This document shows positions 1 to 8,135 of a DNA stretch of 64,000 bases, in pieces. Within the stretch, counting starts at the first letter, position 1. Each line of letters begins with the position of its first letter. The notes beneath the pieces are model-generated. The model saw nothing but the letters and a program-made list of their open reading frames with translations, ran no database searches and was not told the origin of the DNA. A program made the position numbers and the translations under genes. Origin of the DNA: Sphingobium cloacae (lineage in GTDB: Bacteria; Pseudomonadota; Alphaproteobacteria; Sphingomonadales; Sphingomonadaceae); NCBI RefSeq assembly GCF_002355855.1, contig NZ_AP017656.1, positions 186,001 through 250,000 on the forward strand, written 5' to 3'.

Positions 1-581
1 CGATCATGTTCATGTCGCAGCAGATGATGCGGAAGGTCGACCGCTCGATTCCCAAGGCGCTGCTCCTGGACGAGGCCTGGCAGATGCTTCGCGGTGGGGC
101 GATGGCCGATTTCATCGAAACCTACGCCCGCACGTGCCGCAAGTATGGCGCCTCCTTGGTGACGGCCACGCAGTCGCTCAACGACTACTACAAGTCGGCC
201 GGGTCCATCGCGGCCCTCGAGAACAGCGACTGGTTCGTGATCCTCCAGCAGAAGCCGGAAACGATCGCCGACTTCAAGAAGCACGATCGCTTCGAGATGG
301 ACGACTATACCGACGCACTGCTCCGCTCACTCAAGCGCAACGGCTTCGAATATTCCGACATCATGATCAAGGGGCCGGAGACGCTGGCGGTCGGCCGGCT
401 GGTCCTCGATCCTTTCTCTGCCGCGCTGTTCTCGTCGAGTCCGCGCACCTTTGCTGCCATCGAGGCGATGGTTGCCGGCGGGCTCAGCATGGATGAGGCG
501 ATCGAGCGGATCGCGTTTCCCGAAAACCCCGAAAAATGGACGATGCCCGCCGGTGATACGGCGGCAATCGCTGCGGAGTGA
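1..581 (+). CDS. traC: TraC, F-type conjugation ATPase (C-terminal part)
   Basis: C-terminal end of the VirB4/TraC-type ATPase that energises assembly of the F-type mating-pair apparatus at the inner membrane. The reading frame is open to the window edge, so the N-terminus and Walker A lie upstream. A Walker B-like strand ending in DEAW is visible near residue 22 of the visible part, followed by the Q-S-L sensor region (TATQSLNDYY) typical of VirB4-family motor domains. It ends 4 bases before the next gene and opens an uninterrupted co-directional transfer operon. Identification rests on these motifs plus the trbI-traW-traU-trbC-traN order downstream. Confidence 0.9.
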   Translation, partial: IMFMSQQMMRKVDRSIPKALLLDEAWQMLRGGAMADFIETYARTCRKYGASLVTATQSLNDYYKSAGSIAALENSDWFVILQQKPETIADFKKHDRFEMDDYTDALLRSLKRNGFEYSDIMIKGPETLAVGRLVLDPFSAALFSSSPRTFAAIEAMVAGGLSMDEAIERIAFPENPEKWTMPAGDTAAIAAE

Positions 582-585
582 ACCC

Positions 586-948
586 ATGGCGACCATGCTC
601 ACAAAGCCGACCACGCCCAGCTCACGACGCCCATCGCGCGGGCTCGATGTCGGCTTTCTGCTTTACTTCTACCTCCACATGGCAGGGTTCCTCGCGTCGA
701 CCCTGCTCATCACCTGGGGCCTGTTCGTCCTCTTCTTCCTCGCCATCGGCGGCTTCTCATTCGACGGGATGATGCACCAGCTCGACAATCTTGCGAGCCG
801 GTACGTCGCCGCCGACGCCGCTCGCATCACGTCATTCCGGCACGTCCTGATCGTCGCGCACATGCTTCTCGCGGCCGCGGTCATCTTCTTCCGCCGGCAC
901 AGCATCCTGCCTTCGCGCGATCCCAAGGGGAGCAACACCGATGTCTGA
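586..948 (+). CDS. Small two-helix membrane protein in transfer operon
   Basis: 120-residue protein with two hydrophobic stretches (about residues 23-50 and 88-103) separated by a short polar loop. GGAG lies 8 bases before the ATG at 586. Sandwiched between traC and trbI and overlapping trbI by 8 bases, so it is translationally linked to the mating-pair genes and probably part of, or an accessory to, the inner-membrane complex. I do not recognise a named family; by position it could be a diverged equivalent of a small F-system Trb/Tra membrane protein. Confidence 0.7.
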   Translation: MATMLTKPTTPSSRRPSRGLDVGFLLYFYLHMAGFLASTLLITWGLFVLFFLAIGGFSFDGMMHQLDNLASRYVAADAARITSFRHVLIVAHMLLAAAVIFFRRHSILPSRDPKGSNTDV

Positions 949-1618
949 TCAGCCCCAGCTCGACCTTCAAGCTCCTCCGGCGGCGCCGAAGGCCGCTGCG
1001 CCGGCCCGTTCGGGACGTGGTTTCGGCGGGTTCACGCGGGCTCAGCTGGTGATGGGCGCGATCCTGATCGTCGCACTGATCTGGGCGATGTGGGTGACCA
1101 AGGCCCTCGTCGAGCCCCGCGAGGAGCATATCGTCAAGGCGAGCCTCTCCAACATCGTTGGCGAATATGTGAGCGCGCAGGCGCGCTCCGCGTCGCCGCC
1201 CGGGCAGGTCGAGGCCGAGATGCGTGCCTTCATGTCCTCGCTCGACCACGAACTCCAGCGCCGCGGGGCGGGCGGGCAAGTGGTGCTGGTCGGCGAGGCG
1301 GTGCTGACGAAGAACGTGCCCGACATCACCGACAGCCTGCGGAAGGCTGTCTATGCGAGCGGCGTTCGCCAACCCCGGCCGGCGAGCGCTCAGGAGATGC
1401 AGCAGCTCCAGCAGCAGATGGCGCCGGGACTGGCGACGCCATCGACGCCCGGCGGGCCCGCTGCCGCTGCCGGCGCAACGCTCGAGCCGATGGCGGCCGT
1501 CCCGGCCGGAGCAGCCATGCCGCAGGCCGGCTCCGGTGCCGGCACTGCGCCTCCCGCGGCAATCCCCGGGGCAGCGATCACCACCTTTGGAGGTCCCGAT
1601 GGCAGTGGCGGTCAGTAA
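941..1618 (+). CDS. trbI: TrbI, F-type conjugation protein
   Basis: 225-residue protein with a proline/alanine-rich cytoplasmic N-terminus (1-30), one transmembrane helix (about 36-55), a periplasmic region ending in an E-A-V-L-T-K motif region typical of F TrbI, and a long Pro/Ala/Gly-rich tail (about 155-225). TrbI is known to influence pilus outgrowth and retraction and to act with TraW. AAGGGGA precedes the ATG at 941. The 3' end overlaps the peptidase gene by 20 bases. The low-complexity tail is longer than in F and could be a periplasmic spacer. Confidence 0.85.
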   Translation: MSDQPQLDLQAPPAAPKAAAPARSGRGFGGFTRAQLVMGAILIVALIWAMWVTKALVEPREEHIVKASLSNIVGEYVSAQARSASPPGQVEAEMRAFMSSLDHELQRRGAGGQVVLVGEAVLTKNVPDITDSLRKAVYASGVRQPRPASAQEMQQLQQQMAPGLATPSTPGGPAAAAGATLEPMAAVPAGAAMPQAGSGAGTAPPAAIPGAAITTFGGPDGSGGQ

Positions 1619-2135
1619 TGTGACGGCCGCCCGCTGGCGGCCGCGCAAACGACTTTGGGGCCTGTATGGCGGTCTCGTCGCGGGAAGCGTGGTGCTCGGC
1701 GCGATCAGCGACTGGCGCGACAATCACGCGCTCCTGATCAACACCACCGACTCGCTTCCGAACTGGGCGTTCGTCATCCACCGGAGCAAGGTGCCGGTCA
1801 GGGGCGAGTACGTCTTCTTCGATCCGCCCCCCAGCGACCTGGTGCGGCGCCATTTCGGCGACAAGCCGCAGATGTTCGGCAAGATCGTCTACGGCCTGCC
1901 GGGCGACGTTGTGGCGCACTGGCACCGCGCCGTGACGGTGAACGGACGGGTCGTGGGCTACACCAAGCCCACGACCAGAAGCGGCGAGCGGCTCGCGATC
2001 GGGCCGAGCGGCGTGATACCGGCGGGCTGCTACTATGTCGGCACCCCCCACAAGGATGGTTTCGACTCCCGCTACGCAGCGATCGGCTTTGTCTGTCGGC
2101 GCCAGATTGTCGGCACCGGCGAGGCGATCCTGTGA
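1599..2135 (+). CDS. traF: S26-family signal peptidase-like TraF (conjugation)
   Basis: 178-residue inner-membrane serine peptidase. After an N-terminal membrane helix (about 17-36) it shows the S26 Ser box (D-S-L-P-N, Ser near residue 49) and the Lys box (G-K-I-V-Y-G-L-P-G-D, Lys near 90), i.e. a Ser/Lys dyad. In RP4 and related systems TraF-type enzymes mature or cyclise the pilin; in sphingomonad F-type clusters this gene sits between trbI and traW, as here. Start chosen at ATG 1599 because GGAGG lies 7 bases upstream; it overlaps trbI by 20 bases and ends in a GTGA overlap with traW. Confidence 0.85.
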   Translation: MAVAVSNVTAARWRPRKRLWGLYGGLVAGSVVLGAISDWRDNHALLINTTDSLPNWAFVIHRSKVPVRGEYVFFDPPPSDLVRRHFGDKPQMFGKIVYGLPGDVVAHWHRAVTVNGRVVGYTKPTTRSGERLAIGPSGVIPAGCYYVGTPHKDGFDSRYAAIGFVCRRQIVGTGEAIL

Positions 2136-2791
2136 TCCGCGCGGTCGCTGCCTCGCTCGCCGGTGCTGCCTGTCTGGGCGCCGGGGTCCTGGTCGCAGGA
2201 TCGGAGCGCGGCGAAGCGCGGGACTTCGGCCAGCTCGGGCAGACGTTCCCTGTCATCGAAGCCGACCTGCTCTCCACGATCGAGGCTCGGTTACAACGCG
2301 CGCAGGCGACGGGAGAGATGGACCGCGTCAACGCAGCCTTCGCCAAGCGCGTGGAGGCCAAGGTGCGGCGCCCGGTGCCGGTGGCCGGCATCACGCCTGC
2401 CGAGGAGCCGCGGGCCTGGGACTATGACCCGAGCATCACGCTCGAGCGCGAGATCCGGGACCACAAAGGACAGGTGATCGCGCAAGCCGGGCAGAGGATC
2501 AATCCGCTCGACTTCGTCTCGATGCGGCAGAGCCTCGTCTTTGTCGACGGCGACGACACAGCGCAGGTCGCGTGGGCGACCCGACGGTTCACCGAGCTCA
2601 ACGCGAAGATCATCTTCGTCAACGGCTCGCCGATCGAGTCGATGACGGCGCGCAAGCGCCGGTTCTTCTTCGATCAGGACGGTCGCCTGACCGCCAAGTT
2701 CGGCATCCGCCACACCCCGGCCGTGGTGTCGCAGACCGGCAGTCTGCTGCGCGTCTCGGAGACCGTCCTCAAGCCGGGAGCAAAGAGCTGA
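2132..2791 (+). CDS. traW: TraW, F-type pilus assembly protein
   Basis: 219-residue periplasmic protein with an N-terminal hydrophobic export segment. The body carries the TraW pattern: an RDFGQLGQTFPV segment just after the signal, then P-L-D near the middle and V-F-V-D-G-D...N-A-K-I-I-F-V-N-G. TraW works with TrbC in pilus assembly. Start is GTG at 2132, overlapping the stop of the peptidase gene (GTGA), which gives coupled translation. Confidence 0.88.
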   Translation: MIRAVAASLAGAACLGAGVLVAGSERGEARDFGQLGQTFPVIEADLLSTIEARLQRAQATGEMDRVNAAFAKRVEAKVRRPVPVAGITPAEEPRAWDYDPSITLEREIRDHKGQVIAQAGQRINPLDFVSMRQSLVFVDGDDTAQVAWATRRFTELNAKIIFVNGSPIESMTARKRRFFFDQDGRLTAKFGIRHTPAVVSQTGSLLRVSETVLKPGAKS

Positions 2792-3060
2792 TGCCGCTTT
2801 GGCTGGACCTTCTGCGGACCCCCATGGCCGCACCGGAAACCGGCGCCCTTCGCCGCATGCGGCTGGTGTGGCAGGGGCTGTGCCTGTCGGTCGCGTTGGT
2901 CGTGGGGTTCTTCGCGCGGTTCCATGCCGCCCTTGGCCGGGCTGCGCCGTGCCTCGCGGCCGCGCTGCTCGCCGCGGCGGCGCTGTACACCTGGCTCTAT
3001 CTTCGCCGGAAGAATGTGGCCGACACCGCCTTCCTCCAGGAGACAGGGGAGGCGGGCTGA
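2791..3060 (+). CDS. Small two-helix membrane protein in transfer operon
   Basis: 89 residues with two hydrophobic helices (about 28-46 and 52-68) and a short charged C-terminus. It begins in a TGATG overlap with traW and ends in a TGATG overlap with traU, so it is embedded in the mating-pair operon. No family recognised. Position between traW and traU suggests a structural or stabilising role in the envelope part of the apparatus. Confidence 0.7.
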   Translation: MPLWLDLLRTPMAAPETGALRRMRLVWQGLCLSVALVVGFFARFHAALGRAAPCLAAALLAAAALYTWLYLRRKNVADTAFLQETGEAG

Positions 3061-4076
3061 TGCGCTGGCTGAGGGCCATCCTCGGCGTCTTGGGGCTGCT
3101 GCTCGTGGTGGTGGCCTTGGCGCCGCGCGCCGAGGCGGCACCGACGTGCACGGGCAAGTTCGTGAATCCCATCACGGACGTCTGCTGGTCGTGCCTCTTT
3201 CCGCTTTCGATCGGCGGGGCGAAGATCTGGCCGGGCAACCGCCCCGACACCAACAATCCTGCGTCGCCGGTCTGCGCGTGCGCCGACCCCTTACCCCGGA
3301 TCGGCATCTCGGTTGGCTTCTGGGAGCCCGCGAGGCTGGCGGACGTAACGATGAAGCCGTGGTGCTTTTCCAATCTCGGGGGAACGCGGATCGCGCCGGG
3401 CTTCGACATCGGCCAAGGCTACCTAGCCGGGCCGTCGATGGTAGGCGGCCGATCACAGAGCACGGCGAAGTGGCACGTCCACTGGTACGTCTACCCGCTC
3501 CTATACTGGATGGAGATCCTGACCGACTTCATCTGCTTCGAGCAGGCATCGTTCGACATCGCCTATATGACCGAGGTCGATCCGCTGTGGCAGGATGACT
3601 CGCTGACCGCGATCATCAACCCCGAGGCGATCGTCTTCGCGAACCCGATCGCGAAGGCGGCGTGCGCGGGCGACTGCATTGCGGGAACCGCCGCGCTGCC
3701 GCTCGACGCGCTGTTCTGGTGCGCGGGGTGCCAGGGCAGCATGTATCCGCTCAACGGCAACATTCCCGCCTCGATCGGGCATGTCCAGTCGTCGCGGCTC
3801 GCGCTTTCCCGGTTCGCCTACAAGATGCACCGCGAAGGCCTCGCCTGGGGCACGATGGGCTCGCAGGGGCTCTGCAAGAAGTACCTGATGCCGATCATGC
3901 GGAAGCAGCAATACCGCTTCCAGATGGTCAATCCGATCCCGACGGTGAGCGGCCGGTTCGCCTGCTCGGCGATCGGCGCCTCGACCATGCCGCCCGATGC
4001 CGGACGCGCCTTTCCCGCCGGCGGCGAGGACATGGGCTACCTCGTCTGGCGCAAGCGCAACTGCTGCGTGTTCTGA
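3060..4076 (+). CDS. traU: TraU, F-type mating-pair protein
   Basis: 338-residue exported, cysteine-rich protein. Signal peptide at 1-26 (ends A-E-A-A), then the characteristic C-x3-K-F-V-N-P-I-T-D-V-C-W-x-C-L-F-P opening and many paired cysteines to the C-terminal C-C-V-F. TraU is required for DNA transfer rather than pilus formation and is held in a disulfide-dependent fold, matching the presence of a thioredoxin-like TraF downstream. TGATG coupling to the preceding gene. Confidence 0.93.
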   Translation: MRWLRAILGVLGLLLVVVALAPRAEAAPTCTGKFVNPITDVCWSCLFPLSIGGAKIWPGNRPDTNNPASPVCACADPLPRIGISVGFWEPARLADVTMKPWCFSNLGGTRIAPGFDIGQGYLAGPSMVGGRSQSTAKWHVHWYVYPLLYWMEILTDFICFEQASFDIAYMTEVDPLWQDDSLTAIINPEAIVFANPIAKAACAGDCIAGTAALPLDALFWCAGCQGSMYPLNGNIPASIGHVQSSRLALSRFAYKMHREGLAWGTMGSQGLCKKYLMPIMRKQQYRFQMVNPIPTVSGRFACSAIGASTMPPDAGRAFPAGGEDMGYLVWRKRNCCVF

Positions 4077-4086
4077 GGAGAGAGAC

Positions 4087-4833
4087 ATGCGTCTTCTGAC
4101 ATCCGGCATCGTCGCGCTTCTCGGCACCGCTGGCCTTTCGGCATTGCTCGCGCAATCCGTCGAGGGGGTCGACGTTCAGGCCGTCAAGAAGCGCGCGGCC
4201 GACATGGCGGCAGAAGCGCAGGCCTTCGTCGACCAGGTGAAGGACCGCGGTGACGAATTCCGCGAGCAGGCGAGCGTCGTCCGTAAGTCGGGCATCGACA
4301 ACATGCAGCGGGTTGCCGCGACCGATCTGCCAAAGGGACCGGAAGGTAAGATCGACTTTGACGAGCTGGTGCAGGGCGCGGCGACAAATGCCAATGTCCC
4401 AGGGGGCGATGCCCCGCAGTTCATCGCCTTCGCCAGCCTGTCGATGCCGCCGGCGTCGCTCAAGCAGTTGATCGCCGATACCGCGCGGGCAGGCGGCGTC
4501 GTCGTTTTCCGCGGCTTCCCCAACAACTCGGCCAAGGAGTTCGTCAGCCGTCTCGGCCAGGTCGTGCAGAAGGGCGACATGCCGAATATCGGCATCGACC
4601 CGCGGCTTTTCCGCGCCTTCGACGTGCAGGCGGTACCGACATATGTGGCGGTCTCGTCGACCTTCGACTTGTGCGCCGGATTTCACTGCCAGACCAAGGT
4701 TCCGCCCCATGATCGCATCGAGGGCAACGTCACGGTCGACTATGCCCTCAACACCTTCGCGGAGGCCAACGGACCGGGCGCGCGCATCGCATCTGTGGCG
4801 CTCGGCAACCTGGCGCGGAGCCGGCGCCAATGA
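4087..4833 (+). CDS. trbC: TrbC, F-type pilus assembly protein
   Basis: 248 residues with an N-terminal export segment, a helical, charged stretch (about 28-75) and the TrbC_Ftype region with F-I-A-F-A-S-L-S-M-P, V-V-F-R-G-F and A-V-P-T-Y-V motifs, a thioredoxin-like arrangement. Known to interact with TraW in pilus assembly. A GAGGAG tract precedes ATG 4087. Ends in an ATGA overlap with traN. Confidence 0.9.
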   Translation: MRLLTSGIVALLGTAGLSALLAQSVEGVDVQAVKKRAADMAAEAQAFVDQVKDRGDEFREQASVVRKSGIDNMQRVAATDLPKGPEGKIDFDELVQGAATNANVPGGDAPQFIAFASLSMPPASLKQLIADTARAGGVVVFRGFPNNSAKEFVSRLGQVVQKGDMPNIGIDPRLFRAFDVQAVPTYVAVSSTFDLCAGFHCQTKVPPHDRIEGNVTVDYALNTFAEANGPGARIASVALGNLARSRRQ

Positions 4834-6671
4834 AGCTTCGCGCCATCGTGACCGTGCTTGCCGGCGTCTGCCTGACGATCAGCTCTGCTGGCGCGCAGCA
4901 GATGACGATCGAGCAGGCGCGCGAAGAGGGCAAAGCGTTTGGCAATGCGAAGCGGGGAGATGAGAGCCTTGTTCCCAGCTCGGAGGCGCAGGCCCAGGCC
5001 GTGCCGGGCTATTCCGGGACCAATCAGCCGCAGAGCACCTACTTCGACGATCCGGACGCGCTCATCGCAGCGGGGACGGCCCAGCGCTCGACCAACGAGT
5101 CCTACCGGACCGTCACCGATGCGGACCGCACGCGGCCCGCCTTCAGCAACGCGGAGATCCTTGCGACGACTTCGCGCGCGACGTCGATCGAGAACGATCC
5201 GTCGGCTTACCTTGCCGATGAGAATATCGGCTCGACCACCGGCCAGTGCCAACCGCTCCCGCCAGGTTCCGGCGCGGGAGGATATTACGAGGCGACGTGC
5301 AACCAGGGAACGAAGCTCGACGAAGTGCCGAGGTCCTGTTCCATCAGGATGGCGCCTGAGATCACGAAAATCGATGCGTACAAATATTTCGTCGTTCCCG
5401 ACAGCGCCTACGGTACGCCGTTCGCACGCTATTCCTCGATGGCGCCGCACGTCGCGGCCGGAACCTGCAAGCCCACGGGCGTGGCCATGCAGGCCTGCGC
5501 CGCGCACCGGATCTATGGCGTGTCCACCAACAAGTTCTGCGATGACTACTATGCGACGGAGTATGTCTGCTCGCAGAACCTGAGGGATATCGCCCTCTTG
5601 CCGAGCCCCATCACTGGCGAGGGCTGGCACGAGAAGACCGTCCAGACCAGCGTGACGGTGAAGCGGGTCGACGGCTGCGCCGAAATGGCAGCCGATGCGA
5701 TGTGCACCGCTGCCGCGGCCGGCGAGGTCTGCACCGAAGGACCTGAGACCCGGATCATCGACGGCGTGCCGGTCACGCAGGCCTGTTGGGCGTGGAAGCG
5801 CGACTTCACCTGCAATGTCATGAGCGCAGGTAACGACTGCGGCGATCTCGACGCGAACCGACAGTGCACGTTTCTGCGCGAGGACTGCCTGGACGACCCG
5901 CAGCAGGGTGCGTGCAAGGTCAAGGAGAAGGTCTATCGTTGCACGACACCGGACACCCCGACCTCAAACGCACCGCAGTACATCTGTGGTGACGACGTCT
6001 ACTGCATCAACGGGGACTGCGAGCCGATCACCCGCGAAGCCTCGACCGAGTTCAAGGACGCCTTGGTCGCGTTGCACGCGATCGACGACGCTTCAAAGGG
6101 CTTCGACCCGAACAACCTCACCGTCTTCTCGGGGACGCGGGACACCTGCCACAAGCCGGTCTTCGGCCTCATCAACTGCTGCGCGGGCAAGGTATCCGGC
6201 GCGCTGACGGTCGCCGCAGGCGGCGCAGCGCTCGCCGGCGGGCCCGTCGCGATCGCCGCGCTCGCGACCCCGTTCCTCGCGCTGTTCGCCTGCTCCCAGG
6301 ACGAGATGAAGCTCGACATCAAGGACCGCATGGGGTTCTGCCACAAGGTCGGGACCTGGTGCTCGTCCAGCTTCCTCGGCATCTGCAAGACGAAGAAGAC
6401 TGCCTATTGCTGCTTCGAAAGCAAGCTGAGCCGTGTCCTTCAGGAGCAGGGCCGCGTCCAGCTCAACAAACCGTGGGGCAAGCCCAAGAACGAGCAGTGC
6501 AAGGGCTTCAGCATTGCCGAGTTCCAGCGGCTCGATCTCTCGAAAATGGACTTCACGGAAGTGTACGCCGACTTCCTCGACGCGGCCAAGCTGCCGGACG
6601 AGGTCCAGACCATGACCGAGATCCAGTCCAAGATTCAGAATTACTACGACCTGCATGGAGGCAAGCCATGA
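4830..6671 (+). CDS. traN: TraN, mating-pair stabilisation protein
   Basis: 613-residue, very cysteine-rich exported protein (signal peptide about 1-23, cleavage after S-A-G-A-Q). TraN is the outer-membrane adhesin that stabilises mating pairs by contacting the recipient surface. Cysteine clusters run through the central region and again near the C-terminus, where a hydrophobic Gly/Ala stretch (about 455-490) occurs. The start overlaps the trbC stop as ATGA. The variable central part would set recipient preference, which cannot be predicted from this sequence alone. Confidence 0.92.
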   Translation: MKLRAIVTVLAGVCLTISSAGAQQMTIEQAREEGKAFGNAKRGDESLVPSSEAQAQAVPGYSGTNQPQSTYFDDPDALIAAGTAQRSTNESYRTVTDADRTRPAFSNAEILATTSRATSIENDPSAYLADENIGSTTGQCQPLPPGSGAGGYYEATCNQGTKLDEVPRSCSIRMAPEITKIDAYKYFVVPDSAYGTPFARYSSMAPHVAAGTCKPTGVAMQACAAHRIYGVSTNKFCDDYYATEYVCSQNLRDIALLPSPITGEGWHEKTVQTSVTVKRVDGCAEMAADAMCTAAAAGEVCTEGPETRIIDGVPVTQACWAWKRDFTCNVMSAGNDCGDLDANRQCTFLREDCLDDPQQGACKVKEKVYRCTTPDTPTSNAPQYICGDDVYCINGDCEPITREASTEFKDALVALHAIDDASKGFDPNNLTVFSGTRDTCHKPVFGLINCCAGKVSGALTVAAGGAALAGGPVAIAALATPFLALFACSQDEMKLDIKDRMGFCHKVGTWCSSSFLGICKTKKTAYCCFESKLSRVLQEQGRVQLNKPWGKPKNEQCKGFSIAEFQRLDLSKMDFTEVYADFLDAAKLPDEVQTMTEIQSKIQNYYDLHGGKP

Positions 6672-6695
6672 CCAGCCACGAGCCAGGGGATCGAC

Positions 6696-7091
6696 ATGAC
6701 GGCCACGGCGAATGACCTGCTCTCTGCCGGCGCTCCAGGGTGTGACTGGAAGATGACCGTGTTCGAGCTGGCGATTTTCATGTGCCTGTATCGCGCCGGG
6801 CAGCCGCGGCGCGTCGAGGACATCTGCAAGGTGATCGGCGGCTGGTTCGAATGCGTGGTCGACCCGCCGGCCGCAGCCGCGCCGATCGAGCACATGCTGG
6901 CCAATCGATGGGTCGCGGAAAAAGGCCATGGCCTTTGCGCAACCGAGGAAGGCCGTCGTGCGGCGCGACCGCTGATGAGCGGCATGGTGCGGATGCTCGA
7001 TCACGGGACGCGGCTGATCGATGTCGCCCTGATGATGTCCGTGCTGCGCTTGTCGAAAGGAGAACTGGACCATGGCATTCGCGATCTTTGA
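6696..7091 (+). CDS. Hypothetical protein, possible winged-helix fold
   Basis: 131 residues, no export signal. The middle (about 30-90) has a helix-rich layout with R-V-E-D-I-C-K-V-I-G and a W-V-A-E-K-G-H-G-L-C-A-T-E-E-G-R segment resembling the wing of winged-helix proteins, so a DNA-binding or regulatory role is possible but unproven. AGGGGA lies 6 bases before ATG 6696. It interrupts the structural genes between traN and the thioredoxin-like traF. Confidence 0.6.
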   Translation: MTATANDLLSAGAPGCDWKMTVFELAIFMCLYRAGQPRRVEDICKVIGGWFECVVDPPAAAAPIEHMLANRWVAEKGHGLCATEEGRRAARPLMSGMVRMLDHGTRLIDVALMMSVLRLSKGELDHGIRDL

Positions 7092-7308
7092 GCCAGCGAT
7101 CCTGGCGGTGCTGCTCGCCGGCGCCGGCCAGCTAGCGCCTGCAGCGCCTATGTCCGCGCCCGCGTCGCCGTGCAGCCGTCACGCAACCATCACCCCCGCC
7201 TTCGACTGCTGCCTCGACCTCGCGCTGTGGAAGGCGCCGCCCACCGCATCGCTCAACCACCCCGCGCCATCCCTGGACGGTGCGGCCGATCAGAAGGAAG
7301 GACGATAA
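7072..7308 (+). CDS. Small exported or membrane protein
   Basis: 78 residues with a hydrophobic N-terminus (about 3-22) and a cluster of cysteines (C-S, C-C, C). A strong AAAGGAGA ribosome binding site inside the preceding gene precedes ATG 7072; the two genes overlap by 20 bases, as elsewhere in this operon. No homologue recognised. Position before traF and the cysteines make a periplasmic accessory protein plausible. Confidence 0.5.
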   Translation: MAFAIFEPAILAVLLAGAGQLAPAAPMSAPASPCSRHATITPAFDCCLDLALWKAPPTASLNHPAPSLDGAADQKEGR

Positions 7309-7310
7309 GC

Positions 7311-8135
7311 ATGTCGAAAGTCGCGAAGCTGGCGATGCTCCTGCTGGCGGTCGCGCCCCTGGCAGCGCCGCTGCGGGCGCAGGACGCCGAGCGCCGGGAC
7401 GACAGCGTCGAGGCGTCCGACCGCGGCGACGATTTCTACTGCGGCGAGCGCAGGCTCGGGCAATGGTTCTACTGCACCAAGCCGAAACCGCCCGAGACCG
7501 CGAAGGCGCAGCCACAGACGCCCGAGCGGAGCGCGGCGGAGCGCCTAGCCGCCATCACGCGGGAGCTGGATGAGCTGAAGGCACGGGCGATCCTCGATCC
7601 ATCGGAGGAGAATGTCATTGCCTATGTCCGTTTCCAGCGCGAGCAGCTGGACCGCGCGTCGACCTTCTCGGACACCTGGCAGCGCGCCCTCTGGCAGAAC
7701 CCGGACATCGACTACACGCTGCAGCGGCCGGTCAACACGGTGGCCAAACGCGCGTGGCTCGACAACCGGAAGGCCGACCGCGACCAGGTCCTGACCAACC
7801 TCGGTCAGCGCTACGGTCTGTTCTACTTCTACGCGCAGAGCTGCGGCGCGTGCGAGGTCTTCTCGCCGATCCTGCGATCGGTCGCGGACGGTCACCGCAT
7901 GGCGGTGATGGCCGTCTCGATGGACGGCGGGCCGAGCCGCGACTTCCCCAACTATGTGGTCGACTCCGGCCAGCGCGCGCGGATGGGGATACCCGGCAAC
8001 GAGACGCCGGCGCTCGTCCTGTTCGACACCGCGACGAAGCGCACCATCCCCGTCGGCTACGGCATCCTCAGTGCCGATGAGATCATGGATCGCATCTTCA
8101 TGCTCACCAACACCAAGGTCGGGAGCGACTACTGA
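7311..8135 (+). CDS. traF: TraF, thioredoxin-like conjugation protein
   Basis: 274-residue periplasmic protein with signal peptide (1-24), a charged linker and a C-terminal thioredoxin-like domain (about 165-270) carrying C-G-A-C in the context F-Y-A-Q-S-C-G-A-C-E-V-F. F-type TraF belongs to the group needed for pilus assembly and is thought to assist disulfide formation in TraU, TraN and TraH. AAGGAAGGA precedes ATG 7311; the stop overlaps the traH start (TGATG). Confidence 0.92.
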   Translation: MSKVAKLAMLLLAVAPLAAPLRAQDAERRDDSVEASDRGDDFYCGERRLGQWFYCTKPKPPETAKAQPQTPERSAAERLAAITRELDELKARAILDPSEENVIAYVRFQREQLDRASTFSDTWQRALWQNPDIDYTLQRPVNTVAKRAWLDNRKADRDQVLTNLGQRYGLFYFYAQSCGACEVFSPILRSVADGHRMAVMAVSMDGGPSRDFPNYVVDSGQRARMGIPGNETPALVLFDTATKRTIPVGYGILSADEIMDRIFMLTNTKVGSDY